From the NCBI GenBank assembly GCA_016648135.1, contig JADDOH010010915.1, positions 1-64,000 of the forward strand: a stretch of DNA of 64,000 nt, in the 5' to 3' direction. This document shows, piece by piece, positions 37,264-49,303 of the stretch. How positions within the stretch are numbered: position 1 is the stretch's first letter; each line of letters begins with the position of its first letter. The notes beneath the pieces were generated by a model. It was not told where the DNA came from. It made no database searches and was given only the letters and a program-made list of their open reading frames with translations. The stretch is from Agrypnia vestita (Eukaryota > Arthropoda > Insecta > Trichoptera > Phryganeidae). The translations under genes and the position numbers were made by a program.

Positions 37264-37784
37264 GGTGTAATTAATAAAAAATTTAAGTAGATATATACAA
37301 ATAATACAATCATTATTTTAACTGTTTTCTACCTGCTTTTAAAATAATATAAGTTAAAATTCTATAAAAGAAGTTTAAAAGCAATGGCAGCACTATCCTA
37401 CTTAGACGTCTCCGAGGTAAATACAAAAAAAAAATAAAAAAATTACGATGCGTATTATATTGTATAATAGTGGTCAAGACATGATTGCTAAAATAACGCA
37501 GGAAAAAGCCCGAGAAAAGTCATTACAATTTTTTTTTCAAAATGATCTCAATGCCTTTAAATTATTATTTTCGTTAATGCAAGTAGTAAATTAATTTATT
37601 TCGCTTTTCAACAGAATTTCCCACACTTTATCGATTTTTGAAAAAAACTTGTTGAAAAACTGAAAAATATGGAACAAATAATATGGCTTCCTATATTTTA
37701 ACAGTTAATTGGATATTTCAAAAATAATACCTCATGATTATTAAAATGAATGGAAAACATAATCATTGTTATCTTTACTTGAGT

Positions 37785-37905
37785 TTAATTATATTTTACT
37801 ATTCAAGTTTCGAGAGTATCGGAATCTCTCATTGGCAGGTGAAATATTAAATGATGAGATTCTGACACTCAAAATTTGAGTAGTAAAATATAACTTATCT
37901 CATCT
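37785..37905. repeat. foldback repeat
   Basis: ATTTTACTATTCAAGTTT...GAATCTC is followed by its inverse GAGATTC...TTGAGTAGTAAAAT. A single related half lies at about 35,065-35,110. Confidence 0.6.
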
Positions 37906-38164
37906 TATAATCATCATAACTTATCAGTAGACATAACATCCATCTTAATGATCATAAATAATTTATACTATGTTAACGTAAAATTTATCAATAATCTAAT
38001 ATCTCACGAGGAAATGACGTCGTGTGCTGAAAATATTTACATTGCGCTAGAAATTGTAAGAGTTTTGGATGCTTCGCACAAAAAAACTTTCCTATTCTAT
38101 TCGTGTAGGTAGTATAATTTTAAGACTTGTAGAAGCATTAATTTCTTGAAAAAATAAAACGTCG

Positions 38165-38385
38165 TAGAAACGACGTAAGTACCAATGTCGCAAATCGGTG
38201 ACAGAGTTGACAAATTTTTATCTCTGTAAAGGCATTAGACGGGGCGGTCGGGAAGACCGCAGATTGCAGCTCATTTTTCAAAATATTCGATTGGCCAGCA
38301 GAAATGGCCGTGCGGTGGCGATGATGCCATTTTCAAAGTAATGTGGGCAATCATTTACGACCCACGACTTGTTCATATGCCTCGA
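38165..38385. other. GC-richer unique segment
   Basis: It includes GGGGCGGTCGGGAAGACCGC and GGCCGTGCGGTGGCGATGAT. No ORF. It looks unique in the window. Confidence 0.35.
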
Positions 38386-39384
38386 GCATTATAATCATAC
38401 AAAACACAAGGCTCTTGCAAAAGTTCACATCTTTCATTAAAACGTAGGTATTATTCTGAGTATATCCTTTCATCAAATTTAAAAGGAATGAATTTATGAT
38501 ACTCGTATCCATTCATTTCTATACTTTAATCTATACTTACAGTACATCTTGTATATGCATATACTAGCTAGCCTTGCCATTTTCAATTCCACGTGTCTGC
38601 GACCGTGTGAATTGCATTACAAATTGCAGTCGAATTGCGTATATCAAAAGCGGACATTAAATTTATCACAATAATTTTTAATATGAACTTTTATGTTGAT
38701 CAAATATAAATTTTATGTTGATCAAATCTAAAAAATATAAGTTTTAAAAAAACTGCCAATTCTTGATGTTTATAACGTTAACTTTGTGGTTTGATATAAT
38801 TATTCATTTTAATTAATTTAAAAAAAATTAAACATTTGGAGTAATTTTACATCTACCGGTTTTGATGCCACTGTATCATCTAACTATCCATTATTAATTT
38901 TGGTAAGCAAATTAATAAATTCAAAAATTTTAATTTAACAAGTTAAGTTAAACAAAATAAGTAATCGAAAATTAGTAATGCGTTCTACCTAAACTGTAGT
39001 CCATGAGGTTCATACTAAGTTTTTTATTAAATAAATGAACAAAATTACCTACTTATCACAGTATGTAAGTAGGTACACTGTACATATCGTCAACCATCGA
39101 AATCCATAGATTAAAGTAAAAGTGTGTTATATACACCAGCCATTTTTCTGATGAACCATAATATGAGCAAATCAATTAACTTAATTTTTCGATTAACGAT
39201 TGTTAATCGTCTTATTGAACAATAGTAATAATTTCAGACAATGCCATGACCCTCAAACACTGGTATAAAAAGTAAATAAAGCAAGTAACAAGTAAAGCCT
39301 GAGATGCACACTCGCAAAACCAAATTGTTAATAGCCTAAAAAGATCACTTACAAATAAAACCATTAAAAACAAACCAATAAGAA

Positions 39385-39960
39385 GAGCCACGCAGTACAA
39401 ATACTTAGGTGCACAGGCGAACGGGAACTGGGATCCATCTCAAGAAGTAAAAGCTCGAATAGAGATGGGAAGAAGTGCGATTCTCAGAATGAGATCGTTA
39501 TTTTCTAACCCTAACCTAAGTCTGTAACAGTTGCGTATGGTCCGATGTTATATTTTTGCCATTCTTTTGTATGGGGTGGACACTAAGTAACGACTCTGCA
39601 AAGTCAGGGCTTTTGAAATGTGGCTCTATAGACGCATATTGAAAGTTTCCTGGTTGGATAGAGCGACAAATATTGAAGTTCTCCGGCGTATGGAAAAAGA
39701 CTGAGAAGTATATTAATAAGTATAAGACTATCATCACAATCTTGAGCAAAGCTTGAGTATCTTGGACATATTATGAGAGGGGAAATAAGTAGAAGAAGAA
39801 GCGTAGGAAGACGCCGCATCTCATCGCTGCGTAACTTGAGGGTCTTGTATAAGTGTAATTCGACTTCGTTGTTCCGTGCGGTGGTAAATAAAGCCGTAAT
39901 CGCCAGAATAATCACCGACCTCCGATAAGAGATGACACCATAAGAAGAGGAACAATTTCG
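39385..39960 (+). pseudogene. RTE-like LINE ORF2 C-terminal relic
   Basis: The plus strand reads QYKYLGAQANGNWDPSQEVK, then RIEMGRSAILRMRSLF, FEMWLYRRILKVSWLDRATN and a decayed GRRRISSLRNLR block. This order matches RTE-like ORF2 after the RT domain. Several stops are present. Confidence 0.7.
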
Positions 39961-40849
39961 GATGACGAGACAATGTCAATACTTTAACACCTGCAAGAGA
40001 TAGGCGAGAGTGCAGACTGAACCACGAGAGGCGTGTTAACTGATGGATGGCTGCGGTTATAGATTTTGTGGTCCTATAGAGCCGTTGAAAAAATAAGAAT
40101 TTTTAATTACGCAGCTGTTTAAATGCAGGTACATGTTTGTAAGAACTTTTAAGACTTTCGATTTAACAAACATTGAGGTAGAAATATTTTTCAAATAATT
40201 ATTCAATATCTATGAACGAAAACACACTGTGACTTACTCTTATTTATGCTGTTAGATTTTTAATAATTTAATTTGTTTGATCCTATTTTTGCAAAGTATA
40301 TCTATTTATGTAGATACATTTTTTGTTTCTTCAAAGCAATTTTTAATACTGTTGTGTTGTTATTTTTAATAACCTGTATCAATTTTTCATTATTTTTTAT
40401 TACAGATAATTAAAATATTCAATACTCATGAAAATGTCCATTGAGATTGTTGTTTTGCATTGATTTTCACTTTATTTTCATTTTGTTTTTCATTAAAATT
40501 TCAATATTTAAGTCTACAACAGGTAAGGTTACTATAGCGAAATACATCACAAAAAACTTAGGTTTGAGAAAATTACATTCATCTATTGTGACTTCACCAT
40601 GAATTGCATCTGGAACCCCAAGTATGAAAAGTCAGTGTCATACCCAATGGCCTACGGGGCGCTCACTTTTCTATCAGACCATTTCTAAATAATTTTCAGG
40701 ATTATTTTAATTTTGAAATTTTTATCATGAATATTATTATCAAAATTATTCTGATTAATAATAATTGAATAACTGATTAGTATCTTAAATTATTTACTCA
40801 AAATTCACATTTGATTGCGTAAATTTTTGGCAATTAGTTAAACAATAAC

Positions 40850-41075
40850 CAAACAACTGTGCCTTCAGGAATTCCGCATCCATTCAGTTTTCCTTTCCAG
40901 TGTAAAAATAAGCTTGGTTCGGACGTGCCGATCGGCCCTGGCTGGCGAATGAGCCTGCCGTGCGGAACAATTCCAACGTTGTCAATTTTTCTCAAAGAAA
41001 ACACGAATGAGTCAGCAATACCAACAATCGACATTGCCATTCGGCTGCTCCTAGCGGATCGATTCGAACGTGGCT
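40850..41075. other. GC-richer unique segment, both strands open
   Basis: Both strands are open for about 200 bp without family resemblance. A TGAGTCAGCA word at about 41,008 matches the Maf/NF-E2-type site. A non-coding conserved element seems more likely than an exon. Confidence 0.35.
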
Positions 41076-41344
41076 AAATATTAGAAAAATGTTTTTTTAA
41101 TATGTGTAATATAACACCAATTAGTGGATTTAGTCCACAGAGGGATAATCATTATAACGAAAAGTTGAAGAGTAAAAGTTCTAACTAATCTAATATAAGG
41201 CAATATGAGGAAATATATATATGAGGCAAATAAATAACATATATACATACTGTTGTATTTTGCTATAACTTTGTGGTTTTTCATTATGAATATAATTAAA
41301 CTAATTAACTTTATTTACACCACTAAAATTTATTTGGTAAAACC

Positions 41345-41376
41345 AACCGGTTTCGGAAACGACGTTCATTCGTCAG
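41345..41376 (-). ncRNA. minimal hammerhead ribozyme motif, subfamily D
   Basis: The minus strand reads CTGACGA, a hairpin with GAAC/GTTT, then GAAACCGGTT. Stem III is a loopless palindrome, CCGG, which suggests dimeric folding. Stem I is ACC/GGU. A related decayed copy lies at about 22,966-22,997 (-). Confidence 0.6.
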
Positions 41377-41417
41377 GGTATACTTAATACTATTATATAG
41401 TATACCCAGTATTAAGT

Positions 41418-41449
41418 ATGATGAAGAAACGTCATTTCCGAAACCGGTT
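41418..41449 (+). ncRNA. hammerhead-like motif, subfamily D
   Basis: ATGATGA, a hairpin GAAA/TTTC, then GAAACCGGTT. This arm has one box change, and stem I is weaker than in its mirror partner. Confidence 0.5.
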
Positions 41450-41649
41450 GGTTTTATCAAATAAATTTTAGTGGTGTAAATAAAGTTAATTAGTTTAATT
41501 ATAAACATATATACAACTTTAGAAAATTTAATAGATGCGTGGTTGGTCTTGGGTGGAATCGGTGAAATAAAGACTTCCATACATACTTTCCCATATAAAC
41601 AGCTTCATTTCTATGTGACACCTATTAATTTATCTTAAATTTTGAAAAA

Positions 41650-42020
41650 ACTATAGACCTCGTGAGAACTAAACATCTTCTCAGAACTACGGGCGAGAAC
41701 TATACACCTTCTCAGAACCACCGAGATGAAGACCATAAGACCCATTGTGGGCAAGACCCTTAGAGACCCAATGCGGAAATCTGTAGAACCTACGACATAC
41801 AAGACATTGTGGATGGAGCAGGCAGAGAAGGCAGGTCGAGGGACCATGTCGAGAGAATGGACCAGACAAGACTTCCCAGAGTATGATGCGTGGGATTCCA
41901 GAGGGGCGCCGACCACCAGGAAGACCAACAAAGAGATGGAGAGAGAGCTGGACCTTCTCAAATGAACAGGACTGAACTGTAATACAGATAAAGGATCTAA
42001 TAAAAGAAGAAAAAAAAATT
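41650..42020 (+). pseudogene. LINE C-terminal fragment, same family as 28,785-29,150
   Basis: Words TKHLLRTT, MKTIRPIVGKTLRDPMRKS and a PTTRKTNKEMERELDLL end are visible across two frames. The tail is AAGGATCTAATAAAAGAAG. Confidence 0.6.
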
Positions 42021-42599
42021 TTTTGAAAAATATAATCAAACCTCTAGTGCTGTACCACTTGCCGCCGTTAAACGCTCGGCATAAAGGTGATCAAGGAATA
42101 TTGATTTGTATACCGCGTTCAAAACATTTGTCCCAGTTTTGACTAAAAGGTTTTCCCACTTTTTACCTCATTCCAGCCAGAACTGGCGTCTAGGGATTTC
42201 CACGCCCTTATTTTGAGATCCACAATTCTGTTTTTCTGCGATTTTCAAACCGTGGGTCAGACATTATTTCTTCAATATCTAACATAATTAATGAAAGAGT
42301 TTTAAGATGGTCAAATATCAATAAATATCCTGTATTTTTAATCATCTTTTCGAAACAAATCATTCATTTGATAATATGGGTTTAGAAATTTTACAAACAT
42401 AGAATTACACTTGGTTTAATTAAAAATTAGAAAAAGTGTTAATAGTAAATTAATTATTATAAATTTCCAAATAGGTTTTGCAAATAACATCCTTTTAGAA
42501 TTGTTTTCACATAAATTCTTAATTAGTTATTCAACTTTCATCTATTTATTTTTGTTAATTTCTATACTCCGAATTAAATTTTTTAATACACGTTTTATC

Positions 42600-42632
42600 C
42601 TGCTGAAGGGGTCATTGGCCCCGAATCATGTT
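42600..42632 (+). ncRNA. hammerhead-like motif, subfamily C
   Basis: CTGCTGA, then a GGGG/CCCC hairpin, then GAATCATGTT. Stem I is UAUC/GAUA. The core has two changes from consensus, so activity is doubtful. Confidence 0.45.
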
Positions 42633-42769
42633 GATAATTCAATTGATACAAACAGATATTATTACAAAATAAATATAAAAATTAATATATAAAAAAACAA
42701 AAAATTTTAGACTTAAAAATTTTTTAAATTTATTTTAATTTAAAATACAATATAGAAAAAAAATTACAC

Positions 42770-44530
42770 ATATTTTTGTTTATTTTTTTTTGCACTTATT
42801 TTTGTTTAGCGTCTTTACAAAAACTATATAATAATGTATACGAAAATATGATTTATGAATACGGATTTTAACACCTTATTACGGACGTAACGGGGGGACG
42901 AAATTACCAAAGGAAAAAACGTCCATAGTTGCGTAGACCACATTGTGGAGGGAAACCTTAAAGCCATAATGCATTAAAAATATAATACCAGTTTGTACAA
43001 TGATTTGGACATACTTAAAACATTGTGTGAATTATTTGAATGATAAAAAAAGTAGGAATATTATTTATAGATTTCAAAAAACATTTGACACACGAGATTT
43101 TACTAATAGTAATCGATGGATGTGTAATTCGAAGATTACTAAAATAATGGCTAAAAAATTACATGACAAACATAAAACTTACACTCTGTGATTGAATCTG
43201 TCTATGGTTGATATAAAAATTCATTATAAAACCATAGAAATCGCCGGTTTTAAAATGACAGGAGTTTGACTTTTTTTCGCACGTATTTCAAGATGTTCAA
43301 AAATACCAATTTTTTAAAATCAAATCCCTGATAATGAATGTGTTTCGGGCCGCATATAAAAGCTTGGCGGGCCGCAGGTTGAATATGGCTGGTCTAGAGT
43401 GATCAATCACTTGAGTAAGAAATCATCTAGAAATGGCAACCTTAATATATTCTTCATGACTTTGACTCAGTTCAGAAGCGAAATATTGATAGTCGATCGA
43501 GCGTGTAATACATACAATTTACCATAGACGAAACTCTACATTCCAATAACTTTTGCATTGTCCCAATAACTTGAAAACCGTGTTCTTAACACTTGCGAAG
43601 CAATATTGTGTTAGGCGATTTGTCCATCTTCAACACATTTTCAATTATATTTTTTGGTTTACGACACTTTTAATTTTGCTTTGAACATTAGCTATAACTT
43701 CATTATCATGAAAAGTGAATTGTGAAATTACGTTATCTTCAAAATTTTCGTAAAATATTTAAACTTTCTACTCCAATGTAATACAAGAAGCATCTATCAG
43801 GGTCAATAATGACCTATTTTCGATCTGTTAAACCAAGATTTTAACAACATTAGAAATAGCCCATGAAAATTACATTGTTATAAATACTCAATTTTTCATC
43901 AAACATTTTTGAAGTCAAGAAGATTTTGGAGGTAAAATCGATTCCGCTACCCGCTACCGCTATTCAGCTTGCTCTTTCCTCACGTTGGCTTAATTTCCAA
44001 ATTATTTTTCGATAACATAATGCTGCTAACGTCTTTGAACTATAAAATATTTTATTTATTAAGAATAATATAATAATGATATTTACACACGTGAATGAAT
44101 CAATTATAAATTTAAAAAATACGTGTAAAAATACACATCGAAATTAAAAGATATTTTTTTATTTAAAAATGCCTGTAGATATTACAAATTTGAGTAAAAT
44201 ATATTTTTTTAGTAATCCACGCTATACGTAAAATTTATTAAATTTAATGTGTACCATGCAGGTGTGCTAGGAAAAAATATCAGTATAATGCCTCATCGCC
44301 AAAGTTCGAGTGAATTTTTTAGAAGATTAAAAAAACAATAACAGGTATTATCACCGTAACAAAAAATGAGATTTCGTATAAGAAAAAGAATCTTAGAGCA
44401 CACAGACTAACAAGGAAAAATCAATCAAATAATTCGTAGATAATCTTCATTAAAAAGGTGTGAAAAAAATTTCCACTATGTGTGGTGCCACATAAATAAC
44501 ACATACATAAAAAGGTATTCTCTAATGAAT
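42770..44530. other. AT-rich, no gene seen
   Basis: Only a transposon end at 43,340-43,400 stands out. Confidence 0.55.
43340..43400. repeat. transposon end, hAT-like
   Basis: GGCGGGCCGCAGGTTGAATA followed by TGGCTGGTCTAGAGTG resembles the terminal region of hAT-type elements. The partner end was not found. Confidence 0.35.
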
Positions 44531-44539
44531 ATTCAATTA

Positions 44540-45530
44540 ATAATATAACATTATCTACCAAATCCGAAAGCAAAGACCTTGGGGTGATACTTGACAGTAA
44601 ATTAAATTTTAACAAACATATCGATTACATTGTCACTAACGCATCATCAACGCATCATCTATGCTTGGTTTTGTCATACGCACATGTAAACATTTCAAAA
44701 ATATCAGTACCCTCAAGACACTTTATTTCTCATACGTTCGTAGTATTTTAGAATATGCATCTCAGGTGTGGAATCCAGGTTATGCAGTACACGAAAATAG
44801 AATTGAAAGCGTCCAAAACAGATTCCTAAGATACCTAGACCTCCGTTCATTTAGATCTCATATAAGCAATGAAGACTCTGCGAAGTTTTTTTAACATGCA
44901 GACCCTAACTCGTCGAAGAAACATAGCTGACGCGGTGATGCTATTCAAAATAACACACAATCTAGTTGATAGTCCGAAACTTCTTCAACGAATATCTTAC
45001 CACATCCCAACTCGCAATAACAGACATTCACCTACTTTTCATCTCCCCTTTTGTAAGACCAACTCAAAACAAAACTCCTTTATGTACAGATCCACAAATT
45101 CATTTAACACAAACTATCACCACATTGACATTTTCAACGCAACAATAAGAAACATAAAACAAACAATATCTACACTACCGCACCCAAACTACTTTGTACA
45201 TTATATCTTCCCTTCTACTCCCGTCCCACATTCCCCTCCATTCGCTATTAATGTATGTTAAATTAAATTTTTAAATTCAGTGGAAAATTTTTAAGATTGT
45301 TTTGCTGTTAACTTTTCCCAAAACAAAATAAATAAATAAACACACAAATACACACACTCACACAAACTCACTATTGGACATGTTTTTTCTTATTTTTTAT
45401 CGATTGTATATATGTGTTTTCTTGTAATTGGCCCAAAACTCTGTACATCAATTATTGTTTTTTTCAAGATTGATTAATTATATGGCTGTAAGAAAACCAA
45501 TAAATGAAAATAAAATAAAAAAATAAAATA
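44540..45530 (+). pseudogene. Jockey-like LINE 3' fragment
   Basis: A frame reads DLGVILDSKLNFNKHIDYIV. A second reads MLGFVIRTCKHF and SYVRSILEYASQVWNPGY (44,661-44,894). A third reads TLTRRRNIADAVMLFKITHN, then SFNTNYHHIDIFNATIRNIK (44,869-45,261). This order is the C-terminal half of Jockey-clade ORF2. Two frameshifts break it. The 3' end has an AATAAA-rich tail. Confidence 0.75.
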
Positions 45531-45539
45531 TATAATAAG

Positions 45540-45730
45540 GAACCCGTGTTTCCCTACCCGCCAAGTTTTCTTCACAACCACCCACCGGTGGTTATGGTTG
45601 TGGATAGCCCTTGGTGTCACATCGAAAATATGCGAGTTAATTGGGGGTGGCTGTGCGTGGGTGGGAGTGGGTGACGAAAATGTTCTTTCTACGTGTACGA
45701 AGCCGCGCGGGCACAGCTAGTTATAATTAT
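45540..45730. repeat. repeat end with GCGGGCACAGCTAGT word
   Basis: GCCGCGCGGGCACAGCTAGTT also occurs inverted at 8,896-8,915 (ACTAGCTGTGCCCGCAGCTTC). It is a common type of insect repeat terminus. Class not determined. Confidence 0.4.
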
Positions 45731-46219
45731 ATTCAACTAGCTGTTATTCAATAAAGATTTATATTAAAAAACAAAAAATTAAAAAACAGTTTTTATGAAA
45801 AATTCTTTTCATAAAAAAAAATACGTAAAAAAATTATTAACAGACAACGAAAATATTATAATTGGGATAGGCGAGTTAACAAAAAAATATTTATGTATAT
45901 TCTCGTACACGGAGTTATTATTACCAACGGATTTATAAATAAAAGACGCATGCGCTCAATTTTTTTCATTTCTGTAAACGCAATTATGATTATGCTTAAG
46001 AGTTTTAGGCGATAGGCGAAGATCTAAAATTAAATTATTGAAAAGACGCATTTGCCGCAACTCACAAGTTAAAAATTTTTTCTTTTGATTGAATCGATAG
46101 ATATACTATCATAGAATATGCTTGTAAAATTATGGAGCGAAAATCGAAATTAGAACAAATAAATTGCCGCGGCAGCGGTTACGTCCATCTCAAGTGCTTC
46201 GCTAGGCAGCAAGAGTCAT

Positions 46220-46620
46220 GCGCTAATGTCACTAACGTGTGATCGCTGTCGGCCATTTTGCGAGCTCTGCCGAAGTTGTCCCAATGTGTGCAGGGCTCAT
46301 AAAGCTTCGCGCAAGGATGTATTTGTGTGTGGGGGGGACTTTATTGAAAATTTGAGATGATTTGACCAAAAATGGGGAAAGTCCGTATTGAGCTGTCAAA
46401 GGAGTTGACAGCTCTGAGCGGCCTGATAACTTCAATTTTTGGTGACAGCTGACTGTGACGCATCTAGTGCAAGTGATCCGTGTTTTTGGTCTATGTTCTG
46501 TGGATCCGCGTATATTTTTGAAGTTTTGTCGAGAGACGCGGTCAGAAGACAATTCGTGATAAACACCAGGAATCCGGAACAAAGAGAATAAGTTTCGAAA
46601 AGTTGAAGGTTGGTATGTGC
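46220..46620 (+). promoter_or_regulatory. possible promoter and 5' UTR exon of the DXO-like gene
   Basis: This balanced-GC island lies 2.7 kb before the coding start. It has a GGCCATTTTG word (46,251-46,260) and ends near donor-like GAAG|GTTGGT and GGTTG|GTATGT sites (about 46,607-46,616). Exon 1 has an acceptor just before its ATG, so an upstream non-coding exon is expected. This assignment is inference. Confidence 0.3.
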
Positions 46621-46814
46621 ATGTCTCAGACTTTTTCGGGAGAATTGAATGCTCTTATTTAAAAATAATATATATGGCGACTTCGCAAATGTTTAAAAAG
46701 ATGTACAAGTAGACATTTTAAATGTTTCACAAGCTGTTTATTAGTTGCTATCGTGCTGAAATATTACATATTATTTAGAATAATTTATTTATTTTGGAAT
46801 TATTATGAAAAATA

Positions 46815-47415
46815 AATTTAGCTAGTAATATTAATGGAAACCTGATAAAAGATGAAAACGGTATCTTGGAAAGGTGGAAGCAGTACTTCGAAGACTCGCT
46901 GATCGTGCCAGGAATTCACGTATTGAGGACTAATCACCCTAATAGGGAGGAAGCTTTAAACATAACACTTGCGGAAGTGACAGCGATGGTTCAGTTGGCA
47001 AAAAACAGGAAGGCAGCCGGAACAGACGAGTTAAGATGATTAAGGCTCTCAGTCAAACCGGACTACGGTGGCTAACCCGGATAATGAACATCGCATGGAC
47101 AAGCAGTAGTACTCCTGTGGACTGGCAAATGGATGAAAAGAAAGGAGATAAAAAGGAATTTGGAAACTATTGTGGAATCACGCTGCTAAGCCAACCAGGA
47201 AAAATATTTGCTAGAATCCTCGAGAAAAAATGTTGTAGCATCACAGAGGGAAAAATACAGGAAGAGCAATGTGGCTTCAGGAGCGGAAGCGGGACAACAG
47301 ACCAGTTATTCATCCTGCAGCAAGCTATCGAAAACCCACGGGAGATTGCTAAGCTGATAAACACAGCATATCTAGATTTAGAAAAGGCTTATGTTATAAT
47401 TCCACGTCAGTCATA
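46815..47415 (+). pseudogene. LINE reverse-transcriptase N-terminal fragment
   Basis: The plus strand reads LIKDENGILERWKQYFED, then LAKNRKAAGTDELR. The 47,036-47,416 frame then has DWQMDEKKGDKKEFGNYCGI, EEQCGFRSGSGTTDQLFILQ and YLDLEKAYV, the RT motif A region. It ends abruptly at 47,415 where unrelated sequence starts. Confidence 0.75.
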
Positions 47416-47860
47416 GGTTGACCAACGTAAATTGGGGTGAGGCGATTTTTGAACTAAAACCCGCGCCGCCCGCACCCCGCGGTAACCCCTCGCCCTGTCA
47501 TTCAGTTCCATTTTGTATGCAGGCGCGAAATAATGTGAGCTCTGACATCTTAATTTCCAATATACACTGAATTATTGTGTCCAAAACATCCAAAACAGTC
47601 TGTGGTAGTGCAAGAACAATTGCCAATGTAGTATTAAAGTTTTGGGAAGCTGAAAAAGCAAATTATGGACCAATATTATACCCCTTGACAGGTCTCTACA
47701 CAGAGCGGCAGCCATTACTGTTTTTATTAAACTGAAATTTAGTGTTGCTCAATCAAATTTCTATTATAATATCATAACGTTGCTATATATATAATTAATC
47801 CTATGTGACGTTCTAGTAGATGCTGAGATAAACGAATAAAACTGTTTTAAAAAAGTAATT
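47416..47860. other. unclassified segment between two LINE pieces
   Basis: This 445 bp segment separates two LINE fragments. It opens with a GC-rich stretch (CCCGCGCCGCCCGCACCCCG at about 47,461-47,480) and becomes AT-rich. I found no clear inverted ends and no ORF. Confidence 0.4.
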
Positions 47861-48450
47861 GCACAAACTAGATTTATAAACAGAGATGGCGCAGGAAAAA
47901 TTCAAAGAAGAGATGCCGCAAAAGAAACAGAAATGGATGACAGATGAAATACTAAACCTATCAGAATAGCAGGTTGAGAGTCGAGCGAATTTACCATCAA
48001 AACATGACTCAGATAAGAATGTCCAATGTCGCCTTTACTATTCACAGTATTTATGGACAAGATCAGCCGAAACAGCATTGCTCATAATGGGGTGAGCATC
48101 AGGGAAGTAGAGGTGGGGAGACCGTTATTTGCAGACGATGTCACCTTACTGGCAAAATGACCAGAGGAGTTACAAATAGCTTTCGTCATATTTGATAATG
48201 AAACAAATCTCGCAGGGATGAGGCTGAGTGCTGATAAATCCGAAATCATAGTGATTGGCAGAAGCGAAGAGCAACGTAACATAACGTGCCAGAACAGACG
48301 TCTAAACCAGGTGAACAGTTTCAAAAACCTGAGGTGAGTTTGCAAGTAGATTGGGCTGACGCGGAGAGCGAAGCTTGAGACAGGAAAAGTTGGACAGGCA
48401 CCCCGACCCAATAGGATAAGCGGAATATTAAAAACTATCACGACACTACT
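47861..48450 (+). pseudogene. LINE RT fragment with FADD motif, rearranged
   Basis: An ORF2 linker-like piece (QKKQKWMTDEILNLSE) comes first. It is followed by PLLFTVFMDKISRNSIAHNG and RPLFADDVTLLAK, with the FADD catalytic box. Next is LAGMRLSADKSEIIVIGRSE. The linker should precede the RT start, so order is disturbed relative to 46,815-47,415. Stops occur after FADD. Confidence 0.7.
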
Positions 48451-48937
48451 TACACGGTTAACCTTTATTCAACCCTAGAAAGTAATAACGCGTCAAATTG
48501 GCGCATGGGTTAAAAAAGTCTATTTTATATATTTAAAATCTACGCGAACAAAACAAACGGATATTATTTTTTTAACCAGTCGGGTGCTGAAGTGCTGATC
48601 TGCGCTCCCTAGACATGTATGCAAATTCAGCCTATTTTACCTGTGTTTATGAGTTTTTAAAGCTTATCATTGGTTGTATCTCAAATTTTTTAATGAATAA
48701 ACGAGTTCTATTTGTCAAGTAACCTTATTTGCCGTGCAAACTGGACAAAAAATCATTCCAAAAGTCGTCTTTGAAGCGCGCATTGTGTTATTTATCTGTT
48801 AAATTTTTTTATTTTAAATAAAAAAAAATGTTCATTAAAAAGTGTACAAAAAGTCGTTCATAATTGAGCTCCAGTAGGATATTTCAAGATGTTTTTGATT
48901 TATTGTACTGTGAACTTGTGAATACTCAAAAAAAAAT

Positions 48938-48997
48938 TATATTTCAATAATTGCTTGTACAATAAGTATTTATTGTACAAGCAATTATTGAAATATA
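48938..48997. repeat. perfect 27 bp hairpin upstream of the DXO gene
   Basis: Left arm 48,938-48,964 and right arm 48,971-48,997 are exact inverse copies around a 6-base loop. It lies about 330 bp before the ATG and could be a MITE remnant. Confidence 0.8.
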
Positions 48998-49303
48998 AGT
49001 AATTATTGAAGTTTGTATATTGAGAAACCAGAAACTGCAACTTCTTAGTAATTATTATTGATTCTTACATGAATATAACCATCACGAAAATGTGTCTTAA
49101 AAACAACAATTGTGCGCGAAATTGTGCAACGGACAGGGTACATTCCGCGATACGCACGGCTGGCATCCATTAATTGTACATAAATGAAACAAAGAATATA
49201 ATATTATACTTTTGTTTTAAATATTCTTCTACAACTTTCTTTAGACTCACATTCCTCTTGTGATGTAAAGGTATTTAATGTCCTCAATTTATTCACTTTT
49301 ACA

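Larger units (their letters stand above)
41291..41503. repeat. Penelope-type foldback carrying two hammerhead-like motifs (subfamily D)
   Basis: Arms of about 85 bp are nearly perfect inverse copies (ACACCACTAAAATTTATTTG at the left). The spacer holds the palindromic words GTATAC and TATATAGTATA. Each arm carries one core, at 41,345-41,376 (-) and 41,418-41,449 (+). Confidence 0.7.

Noticed and set aside
41635..42039. 134-codon minus ORF
   Set aside because: Antisense to a LINE fragment, with a low-complexity Leu/Phe start.
46232..46582. 116-codon minus ORF
   Set aside because: No family resemblance. The block looks more like a promoter or 5' UTR on the plus strand.
48465..48520. CCCTAG...GGGTTAA pair suggesting a second piggyBac MITE
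   Set aside because: The left flank is TCAA rather than TTAA and the unit is only about 45 bp, so chance is likely.
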